From positions 62,739 through 126,738 of the forward strand of contig PCUW01000028.1 of assembly GCA_002787775.1 (NCBI GenBank): 64,000 nucleotides of DNA, read 5' to 3'. The stretch comes from Bdellovibrionales bacterium CG12_big_fil_rev_8_21_14_0_65_38_15 (lineage in GTDB: Bacteria > Bdellovibrionota > Bacteriovoracia > Bacteriovoracales > Bacteriovoracaceae). Numbering within the stretch: the first letter of the stretch is position 1; every line of letters starts with the position of its first letter. Below the pieces are notes generated by a model. That model was given only the letters and a program-made list of their open reading frames with translations. It was not told the origin of the DNA and did no database searches. The position numbers and the translations under genes are program-made. Positions 49,774 to 57,208 of this stretch are shown piece by piece.

Positions 49774-51088
49774 TATTGCGTTGCTATTTTTTTCAATTCT
49801 TGAGCTTCTTAAAATAGATGAAAAATATAAGATCTATTCAGAACAAATAAATACATTGATCGCTATCGGCTTGTGGATTGTATTGGGTGGAGATGAAAGC
49901 TTTGTTCCCATAGCCCTGGGTGCGGTGATCAGTATAAAAACATTATTCAAGATTAAACTACCAATAGAGCTTAATAAACATATCTTGCCGTTAACAATAG
50001 TATCTCTTGCCGGAATTGAAACAAGCATTATCTATAGTTTTATTATCGTTTCAATAACTCATAGAACGATAATTTTAAATGAGCTTAAAAATATTATTGG
50101 TATCTTAATCCTCTATTTGCTTTCTTTATATTTGAAGGATTTTTCGTTAACGATTTCTTATATTTCAATATTCTTTTGCAGCATTTTTATATTCCTTAAT
50201 TATCGACAAAATAATAGGCTCAGTTTATTTTTGTGGACTTTACTTCAATCAAAATTTGCCTTAGCGGTATTTGATCAAAAGTTATATTTCATCATTGAGA
50301 TGGGAATCGTTGCAAGCATTGTATTTGCCGTTTTCGTTTTGTGGTTAGAAAAAAGACAAAGCTTAACATGGTCATCAATAAAAAAAATTCAAACACTATT
50401 TGTCTGGTATTCAACACTTCAATTTGGCCCGTTTGGTTTTTGGCTTTCACTTTCATTTTTTGCCTTTATAAAGGAAGTCATTTCAAACAAACAAATTGAT
50501 GATGAGCACGCCGTTTTAAAGGTTAAGCCAATAGCCTTAACAATCTTTTATCTCATTTCAATATCACTTCCCGTTTTCTTTTTGATAAATGTAAAAGAAA
50601 TTAAAACAACAGTTCTTGGCGCCATCGTTTCATTTCTTTTTTTATTGGTTGGAGCTCGGTGGTTTAGAGAGTTGAAAACCATGATTATTGAAAAAAGATT
50701 AGATAAGTGGCACATTCTTGATATTTCAGCAATCGTATTTTTAACAGTGATGTTATCTTACCGACTAGTAGGCGGAAATATTCTTGGTATTATAATTTAT
50801 GCGTCAATCTCAATTCTTATACTGGTCTTGGTTGCGGGATTAAAGATAGATGAGTACTTATTTTCGAATTTATCAATGCCAAGATTATTATTGAAATTAG
50901 ATACAGACAGAACAATAAAGACGAGTCGTAAGGCATTAAGTAATATCAAAATAACACCCATCGATAATCTCATAAAATTTGTGTTTGATCTATTTCGAGA
51001 AACTTTGATCTTTGTTGAGAGAAACTTTCTTGTCATATTTTTACTAGTTTTTTTCGTCGTGTTTTACATTGGTGGTGGCTTTGCATAA
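49766..51088 (+). CDS. about 15-helix membrane protein, candidate diverged NuoL-like antiporter subunit
   Basis: A 440-residue protein (ATG at 49766, overlapping the previous stop; a TTG two codons earlier is possible). It keeps two signatures of the antiporter-like NuoL/M/N fold: SLAGIETSIIYSFIIVS (Glu85) against NuoN LYLGIETLSILSYALAS, and SSIKKI...WYSTLQFG (Ile205-Gly221) against SIKRMLAFSSIGHAG of NuoN and YSTISQLG of NuoL. A Lys in LLQSKFALAVF lies where NuoL has GKSAQFPL. It ends with an amphipathic stretch plus a final anchor (DNLIKFVFDLFRETL, then VIFLLVFFVVFYIGG), as NuoL does. The homology is my inference. Confidence 0.75.
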   Translation: MINIALLFFSILELLKIDEKYKIYSEQINTLIAIGLWIVLGGDESFVPIALGAVISIKTLFKIKLPIELNKHILPLTIVSLAGIETSIIYSFIIVSITHRTIILNELKNIIGILILYLLSLYLKDFSLTISYISIFFCSIFIFLNYRQNNRLSLFLWTLLQSKFALAVFDQKLYFIIEMGIVASIVFAVFVLWLEKRQSLTWSSIKKIQTLFVWYSTLQFGPFGFWLSLSFFAFIKEVISNKQIDDEHAVLKVKPIALTIFYLISISLPVFFLINVKEIKTTVLGAIVSFLFLLVGARWFRELKTMIIEKRLDKWHILDISAIVFLTVMLSYRLVGGNILGIIIYASISILILVLVAGLKIDEYLFSNLSMPRLLLKLDTDRTIKTSRKALSNIKITPIDNLIKFVFDLFRETLIFVERNFLVIFLLVFFVVFYIGGGFA

Positions 51089-51887
51089 AAATATTATAAA
51101 CACTTTAATTTTTCTATGCATGGCAAGTGCTGTCGTTTTTAGTCGTTATAATAATGACTTGTGGACATATATTTCTCAGATAAGCTTAATGCTTTCTTGC
51201 TACTCACAAGATGCTAAAGCAAGAAATCAGAATATAGTTTTGTCTGCAGTTTTAATACTGATGATATTTACGTCGACATTTTCAGGCCCAACAGTATTAA
51301 CTTCAATCGTATTGCTAGCGTTAACTTTAATATGCTCTATAAGTAAAAGTGAAAAAACAAGAATTGGATCTCAGTTTTTATGCGGCTTGCTTACTGTAGG
51401 ACTAATATTTGAAAACTTTTCTCCAGGTTCGCTGTATTATTTTAATTTAGATGTAACTGTTTATATTTTAATGATCATAGGTGCATTAATAGTCTTTAAT
51501 ACAAAATCGGTAAACTTCTCTTCAATCATTGCGATGTCTTTGTACTGTATTGGAGCTAGCTTCACCCAAATCCAAGCCTATCTTTTAGTTTTTCTACTGA
51601 TTGGTGTTTTAAGGGGGGAAATTGTAAAAGTAGCGAATTTAAGTTTGTTGTTGTTACTCTGGGCTTACCCCGGACATAGCTGGGAGGTTATTCTCTTTTT
51701 AATCTTCATTTTACCGTCAGACTTAACGCGTTGGTTAGATGAAGAATATAAACTAGTCTCCTATTTTTCATTGGGAGCGTGTCTTGCTACCAGCTTAGAT
51801 ATCGAGTTCAAGTTCTTTATTGTCCTTTGTATGTTACTGATAAGTATAAAGCCTTTTCATTCCACAAAAAGAGCTCTTAATGTTTGA
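51069..51887 (+). CDS. about 12-helix membrane protein, candidate diverged NuoM-like
   Basis: A 272-residue protein of about 11-12 short helices in the NuoM position. LLLLWAYPGHSWEVILFLIF resembles the NuoM segment AAMGLPGLSGFISEALIF (PG, S and acidic residue kept). The upstream KSVNFSSIIAMSLYCIG recalls VKKLVAYSSVSHMGF, but with weak support. It is barely half of NuoM's length. The start is uncertain among TTG 51069, GTG 51072/51075 and TTG 51081, all inside the end of the previous gene. It overlaps the next gene by 8 bases. Confidence 0.65.
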   Translation: MVVALHKNIINTLIFLCMASAVVFSRYNNDLWTYISQISLMLSCYSQDAKARNQNIVLSAVLILMIFTSTFSGPTVLTSIVLLALTLICSISKSEKTRIGSQFLCGLLTVGLIFENFSPGSLYYFNLDVTVYILMIIGALIVFNTKSVNFSSIIAMSLYCIGASFTQIQAYLLVFLLIGVLRGEIVKVANLSLLLLLWAYPGHSWEVILFLIFILPSDLTRWLDEEYKLVSYFSLGACLATSLDIEFKFFIVLCMLLISIKPFHSTKRALNV

Positions 51888-52971
51888 TCAAGAACTATAT
51901 AAAATATTATCAGTGATTGGCATGGTGTTTCCTTTGTCTCTATCTCTACAAATTAGTGCCAAGCTAAAAAAACTGATTTTTTTGCTGTCTACAGTATTGC
52001 TCGTTGTTGGCGCAGGATTATCAATGCCCTGGACGCTATCAATAATTTTAATATCAAGCTATTTATGTCTTATTGGAAAAGAAGATTTCTATAATGGGTA
52101 CATTTTTCTATTGATAATCTGTATCGGAAACTGGTCCAACCCAGGCATTACAGAGTTATTGCTTGTATTACTTACGGTAATAATAAATTTAAAATTTAGT
52201 GATAGGGTGTCAAAGTTTGTAATACCAGTCTTTGCCATTACAACAATGTTATATATCGTTAACTCATCAGCGATAACCACTTCTTCGGTTGTTGCCTTTT
52301 GTTTAATGATTAGCATCTCTCTCTTATTTTTTAGTGTTTTTACAAAAAACATAGAAATTAAAGATTCTTTTTCAGTTCTTTCGCTTTTCCTTATCTCGTC
52401 CCAACTGAAGATAATTATTGAGCAGAACTCATCAAATCTAAGTTTATCTATGTATAATACTTGGTTTAGTTTTAATATTTTGATGGTGTTTATTGTATTG
52501 ATGAAAATATTAGCTTTTTATGAAAAATCAGAAAATATTAAACAAGAATTTTTAAAATTATCAGCGATAAGCTTCTTTCTTCCATCTTTTGTAAGTCTCG
52601 CACCCATTTCAACAAATGAAATTGCGATGTATGCGATGGTAAATCTGATTGGCTCGATCTTATATTTACACCAAAAAAATTATACTAAATTTGATACAAT
52701 GCTTTTGATGGCGGTGGGCTCAATTATCATTGGAGTTCAAATTTACGTCTTCATTGGTCTGGATCTTCAAGGCCCAGCCCTCTTTGTAACCGTGATGCTC
52801 TTGGCCTCTGAGCTGTTTTACTTGATAAAATCCATCGAGAATCGCGAGGATCACAGTGTATCAATTCTCTATAGGGAAAGATTGCCGCAATTAGTGTTTA
52901 TTTCAATCGCTTTTGGATGGATCTGTACCCTCTGGTATATTTTATATTATGTCAGAAAAATACAGGGTTAA
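51880..52971 (+). CDS. about 14-helix membrane protein, candidate diverged NuoN-like
   Basis: A 363-residue protein of about 14 predicted helices, as in NuoN, and in the NuoN position. NPGITELLLVLLTVI could correspond to the Glu helix (LYLGIETLSIL), and LSAISFFLPSFVSLAPIS to the segment SLAGIPPFSGFVAKF. Both are weak. The N-terminus MFDQELYKILSVIGM oddly resembles that of NuoJ (MFDQILFILSAVITM). The ATG lies in the end of the previous gene; the last 23 bases overlap the GYF/TPR gene, so the eight genes form one coupled unit. Confidence 0.65.
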   Translation: MFDQELYKILSVIGMVFPLSLSLQISAKLKKLIFLLSTVLLVVGAGLSMPWTLSIILISSYLCLIGKEDFYNGYIFLLIICIGNWSNPGITELLLVLLTVIINLKFSDRVSKFVIPVFAITTMLYIVNSSAITTSSVVAFCLMISISLLFFSVFTKNIEIKDSFSVLSLFLISSQLKIIIEQNSSNLSLSMYNTWFSFNILMVFIVLMKILAFYEKSENIKQEFLKLSAISFFLPSFVSLAPISTNEIAMYAMVNLIGSILYLHQKNYTKFDTMLLMAVGSIIIGVQIYVFIGLDLQGPALFVTVMLLASELFYLIKSIENREDHSVSILYRERLPQLVFISIAFGWICTLWYILYYVRKIQG

Positions 52972-55900
52972 ATTAGAAAATAATCGGATTGTTGGACCGT
53001 TCAGTCCCTCTCAAATTGCCGAGCTTTTTGAGCGCGGCCATGTATCTGATGCGAGCCCCTGTCAGGTATTTCCTGCTGGAGACTGGTTTGAAATTGAAAA
53101 ATTTTCAGAAATAAAAGAGGCAATATTAAGTAAAATATCAGGAAAGAGTGAAAATACGCAAACGGCGGCCGAAGCCACTGTTGTCAATATGATGCTCCCC
53201 AAAAAGAAGACCAATAAACAACTTCAAGAAAAGCTATCTACAACTGATACAGAAGAAACGAAGTCTGAATCATCGATTGATAACCAGCTCAATGAATTCA
53301 AATTTGATAAAGAGCAAGGTCATGAAGTTGATTATGAGGAATTAGAAAAAAAGTACCAAGAAAAAAAGAAAATTGAACTCGCCAAAATAAATGAAGCGCA
53401 AGTGCAAGCAAAAGTTAAAAGTTCAGAGAATACTATTGAAGAAGAAGTAGAAACAGAGGATCCATCGCTCGACAAGACGAGAGTGATAAACAGACCTAAA
53501 AAGAATAGCCAAGCTGACGTAGATAAAACGAGAGTGATTCAACGGCATGACATTGCAAAACCTAATGAAGACAAATTAATTCAGAAGATTGAAGAGCAAG
53601 CAAAAAAAATTGCAAATGAGCCCATTGAAGAAGAGCCTCTAAATACTAGTGAAGCTACGGAGTTTATCAATATTAGAGATATGGTGCCTGCCTTATCTCA
53701 AAATGCTGAACTTGCAGAAAAAGAAATTGTTACTCTAGCAAAGCAAAAAAGAAATGATGACAAATCAAATCTTTCATTTGAAGAGCCAGACGAATTGGAT
53801 GAATCCGACGATGATGAGGTTGAAGAAAAGAAACGTGGAATGAAGCCCATTGTCTTGATTGCTTTTTTGGTCGTTTTTTGGATGCTATTTTTTGAAGACG
53901 ACAAAAAGCCTGTTCAAGAAATAAATCCCCAACGTGTATCAATCGTCTTTCCAAGTCAGGGTGAGTATCTTGATGAGGTTAAGGCTAATCAGGCACTTGC
54001 TCAAGGACTTGAGCAGTCAGCTCTACAATCATATTTAAATTTAGTTGCAGCTGCAAAAGCATATCGTGTCTCCCTATTCTATAAATTTCAAGATAATCCA
54101 GCGATGGGTCAACTTATACAAACTTATTCCCAGCTTTTTCCCAATGCCAAAAGTAAGCTTGAAGCATCGACAACATTATTTAATCTAATTCGAGTATCGC
54201 AAGATAAAGTTCTTACCGATGCAAATGTTGCGATTGGCACCGCAAATTTTTATTTAAATTCAAATAAATATTTGACTGCTGTAAACACTATTGAAAACTA
54301 TTTGCGTGTTTCAAAAAAACCAACTGTAACAATGCTGTCTATTTATTTAGAGGCGCTTGTTAAGGCCGGAAGGCTATCTGACTCAAAAGACGTTTTTAAT
54401 AAACTCAAGGATCTGAACAAACTTCCTATTGAGGCATATATTAATATTGCGGACTATTTAGACTTTGATGAAAAAAAGACAGAGGCTACTAAATTTATTG
54501 ATAAAGGACTCGTCATATACCCCAATAGCGTTGAGCTTTTGTTAAGAAAAGCGGATCTACTATTAAGCACCGGCGATATTAAGTCCTATGAAATGGTCCT
54601 TCGTAAAGTTGAAGAGCTCAAAGCGGAGCAGTCCCCAATATTTTATGCAGATCTTTTAGAGCATATGGGTAACGCAGCTGTTCTAAATGCTAAATCAAGT
54701 CTTGCTGCAGACTTTTATAGAAAGTCTTTACAAATACGTGAGTCATCGGAGTTAAGGGCAAGACTTGCAACTCTCTCCATTGGTGGTGACAAGGCTTCGC
54801 AAGCGCTCATCAAAGAGAGTAAAATTCATGAGCTAATTAAAAAGTCTAAATTTGCAATTAAGGAATTTGATTGGGAGTCTGCTTTTGTCTACGCGATTGA
54901 AGCTTCTGACTTAAATCCACTTTATATTGAATCTAATCTTCTTCTAGTAGATATTCAGATTAAAAGAGGGTTCTTTTCGGCCGCACTTTCAACATTGCAA
55001 AGACTAAAAAAAGAATATCCATCTGATAAAAATGTTAATAATAAGTTAATTGAAACTTATATCCTAGCCTACAGATTTAACGATGCGATAACTTCGATAA
55101 ATGAATTTGCTCAAGTCGATGGAGCTGTAAATACCCCCGAGTATGCTTCCATGTTAGGTAGGTATTACTTTACAAATGGAAATGATCTCACAAGTATTAA
55201 ATGGCTATCTGAAGCAGTAAATCGAGACCCCTTAGCAGATGAGGATCTCTATTTAATGGCAAGAATCTATATTAAAAATGGAAAGTATAATGACGGGAAG
55301 CTAATGCTAAGCAAGGCACTAACACTTGATCCTGTTAATTTGAAATATCAAGTTCTTTACGCTCAAACACTCTATGATCAAGATGGCGCAGATACTGCAA
55401 TTGGATATTTGCGAGACATTTTGCAATCAAATAAAGATAGCCCACAAATTTTGGGTGAAATTGCAAAATATTACTACAAGTCAGGACAAATTAAAGAATT
55501 CAATATTTATAAGGAAAAGATAGAATCTCAAGAAACAAAAGATGAAAGCTTTTATAGGTTTATGATCTATGCCTCTGAGCTTAATCAACAAGCAGATAAA
55601 GTTCTTTTATATGCCAGAGAACTCATTAAAATAAATCCAGGTGAGTTATCAACACATATTAAAATCGGAGAATACTTAGCAAAACAAGGTCGATACGATC
55701 AATCAATCGAAGCATTTCAGTTAGTAAAAGACCGATTGGATTCATATCCAAAAATCAACTATATGATTGCAAAATCATATCTTGAGATGGGTAAGCTTGA
55801 TAAGGCACTTGAGTTTGCAGAATTAGAGATAAAAAAGAATCCCAAGATACCAGAAGGCTATTATATTACTGGCGAAGTTTTGGCTAAAAAAGAGCAATGG

Positions 55901-56200
55901 CCTCAAGCTATAAAAAACTTAGAGAAGGCTGTAACAATCGACTTTAGTTATGTAGAGGCTTTACTCTCGCTGGGTATTCTTAAGCGAAAACAAAACAGCT
56001 ATGAACAGTCACGTGAGTTGTTGCTGCGAGCTCTGAAGCAAGAGCCAAATAACCCTATTATTCATAAAGAGCTTGGTTATGTTTATCGCGCAGTGGGTCA
56101 GGGCGTGTTAGCTGCAGAATCCTTTAATACTTATCTAACATTAATGCCCAGTGCCACAGATCGTTCGGAAATAGAGGCCCTTATTAGGGCTACACAATAA
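52949..56200 (+). CDS. GYF-like / TPR-repeat membrane-anchored protein
   Basis: A 1,083-residue protein. Residues 1-65 form a GYF_2-like domain (RVKLENNRIVGPFSPSQIAEL). A long acidic, coiled-coil linker carries two copies of DKTRVI (residues 175 and 192), which resemble phosphothreonine/FHA-ligand motifs. One membrane helix (about 297-317, PIVLIAFLVVFWMLFF) places the first 295 residues in the cytoplasm and the rest in the periplasm. The periplasmic part has many TPR units (NKYLTAVNTIENYL, KLDKALEFAELEIKKNP, NSYEQSRELLLRALKQEP). It overlaps the last Nuo-like gene by 23 bases and may scaffold that assembly (inference). Confidence 0.85.
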   Translation: MSEKYRVKLENNRIVGPFSPSQIAELFERGHVSDASPCQVFPAGDWFEIEKFSEIKEAILSKISGKSENTQTAAEATVVNMMLPKKKTNKQLQEKLSTTDTEETKSESSIDNQLNEFKFDKEQGHEVDYEELEKKYQEKKKIELAKINEAQVQAKVKSSENTIEEEVETEDPSLDKTRVINRPKKNSQADVDKTRVIQRHDIAKPNEDKLIQKIEEQAKKIANEPIEEEPLNTSEATEFINIRDMVPALSQNAELAEKEIVTLAKQKRNDDKSNLSFEEPDELDESDDDEVEEKKRGMKPIVLIAFLVVFWMLFFEDDKKPVQEINPQRVSIVFPSQGEYLDEVKANQALAQGLEQSALQSYLNLVAAAKAYRVSLFYKFQDNPAMGQLIQTYSQLFPNAKSKLEASTTLFNLIRVSQDKVLTDANVAIGTANFYLNSNKYLTAVNTIENYLRVSKKPTVTMLSIYLEALVKAGRLSDSKDVFNKLKDLNKLPIEAYINIADYLDFDEKKTEATKFIDKGLVIYPNSVELLLRKADLLLSTGDIKSYEMVLRKVEELKAEQSPIFYADLLEHMGNAAVLNAKSSLAADFYRKSLQIRESSELRARLATLSIGGDKASQALIKESKIHELIKKSKFAIKEFDWESAFVYAIEASDLNPLYIESNLLLVDIQIKRGFFSAALSTLQRLKKEYPSDKNVNNKLIETYILAYRFNDAITSINEFAQVDGAVNTPEYASMLGRYYFTNGNDLTSIKWLSEAVNRDPLADEDLYLMARIYIKNGKYNDGKLMLSKALTLDPVNLKYQVLYAQTLYDQDGADTAIGYLRDILQSNKDSPQILGEIAKYYYKSGQIKEFNIYKEKIESQETKDESFYRFMIYASELNQQADKVLLYARELIKINPGELSTHIKIGEYLAKQGRYDQSIEAFQLVKDRLDSYPKINYMIAKSYLEMGKLDKALEFAELEIKKNPKIPEGYYITGEVLAKKEQWPQAIKNLEKAVTIDFSYVEALLSLGILKRKQNSYEQSRELLLRALKQEPNNPIIHKELGYVYRAVGQGVLAAESFNTYLTLMPSATDRSEIEALIRATQ

Positions 56201-56260
56201 TCTTATGTAAATTCAGGTTGTCATAAACCGTATTCGCTCTTATTATCTTCCTCATTCTAT

Positions 56261-56348
56261 GGAGGATTGGCTGAGCGGTCGAAAGCGGCGGTTTTGAAAA
56301 CCGTTGACCTTAACGGGTCCGCAGGTTCGAATCCTGTGTCCTCCGCCA
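56261..56348 (+). tRNA. tRNA-Ser(UGA)
   Basis: An 88-base cloverleaf: acceptor GGAGGAT/GTCCTCC, anticodon loop TTTGAAA (anticodon TGA), a long variable arm (class II), T-loop GGTTCGAATCC and an encoded CCA. Class II with TGA means serine. Confidence 0.97.
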
Positions 56349-56358
56349 TTAGAATTCC

Positions 56359-56448
56359 GGAGACGTGGGAGAGCGGTCTAATCCAGCACCTTGCTAAGGT
56401 GTCGTACGGTTTACCGTACCGTGAGTTCAAATCTCACCGTCTCCGCCA
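56359..56448 (+). tRNA. tRNA-Ser(GCU)
   Basis: A 90-base class II tRNA: acceptor GGAGACG/CGTCTCC, anticodon loop TTGCTAA (anticodon GCT), variable arm TACGG/CCGTA, T-loop AGTTCAAATCT and an encoded CCA. It is 10 bases after the other tRNA-Ser. Its 3' end marks the boundary of the accessory region. Confidence 0.97.
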
Positions 56449-56670
56449 TTTTTGTTTTGATAGTTGGCGGCCAAATTCGCTTAAGTCTTTTACTTTTAAC
56501 AACAAAGTTTCTGTTAGTTGCGTCCTTTTCACTTCATCCGAAATCACAGTAAATCACAAAAAAATACACACGTTGGCTTAGTTTGTGCTTAGTCGTGTGC
56601 TAAGTCGAAATTTTCAACATCAGTCCTTTTTGTGAATTGTGCTTAGTTTTGTCGTCATCCATATTCTTGT

Positions 56671-56717
56671 CCACGTGAATACGTAGCCTCTGAATTTTAC
56701 AGGAGACGTATACGTGG
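56671..56717. promoter_or_regulatory. inverted-repeat operator candidate for the XRE gene
   Basis: CCACGTGAATACGT (56671-56684) is mirrored imperfectly by ACGTATACGTGG (56706-56717), which itself contains the perfect palindrome ACGTATACGT. The second half covers the spacer between AGGAG and the GTG at 56714, so a bound repressor would block transcription or initiation. Between 56582 and 56660, TGTGCTTAGT, TGTGCTAAGT and TGTGCTTAGT also recur. Confidence 0.45.
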
Positions 56718-57115
56718 CTTGCAAGTTGTCAGAGAGCTTTTTCCATCAATTCGCAAAAGGAGAAATGAAGATGAGAAGAAGCGGTTACAAAATTGAAACA
56801 CCTATCGCGAAGGCCCTTAAAAATATGAGAAATGCAAAGAGCCTAAGTCTTGTAAAAACCAGTCGCCTACTTGGCGTGAGTGAAAGTGTGATTAATCATC
56901 ACGAAAATGGACGCACTGATCATGTGCCAGAAGACTATATTGAGCATTTTGTTAAGACGATGGGCTTTAGTAAGGAAGATTGGGATGATTTTTTAAAAGG
57001 TCGTACCTCTGTTTATGACTTGAGGAAAGAGTGTCGAGAACTTATCAGCAAGCTTGATCGAGATAAGCTTAAGGCGATTCATACGATGCTTTTGAGTTTT
57101 GTGGGAAATAAGTAA
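56714..57115 (+). CDS. XRE-family helix-turn-helix regulator
   Basis: A 133-residue protein. The XRE fold is at about residues 32-88: AKALKNMRNAKSLSLVKTSRLLGVSESVINHHENGR, in which the recognition helix follows GVSES. A short C-terminal helical part remains. Two starts are plausible: GTG at 56714 (AGGAG 8 bases upstream) or ATG at 56771 (AAGGAG upstream), giving 133 or 114 residues. It is the first island gene, probably self-regulated through the upstream inverted repeat. Confidence 0.85.
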   Translation: MACKLSESFFHQFAKGEMKMRRSGYKIETPIAKALKNMRNAKSLSLVKTSRLLGVSESVINHHENGRTDHVPEDYIEHFVKTMGFSKEDWDDFLKGRTSVYDLRKECRELISKLDRDKLKAIHTMLLSFVGNK

Positions 57116-57208
57116 AATCAGCTATTTATTGCTTATATCCATTACAAGTTGACAGCGCGATATCATTTGATATCATATGATAGAAAACGATATAAAAATG
57201 AGGAAAAA

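Noticed and set aside
51880-52971. assignment of the 363-residue protein as a second NuoJ because of its MFDQ..ILS start
   Set aside because: The match stops after about 15 residues, and the protein has about 14 helices rather than five.
56267-56581. 104-codon open frame across the tRNA pair
   Set aside because: It reads through both tRNA-Ser genes and their spacer; the tRNAs explain the sequence and the frame has no ribosome-binding site.
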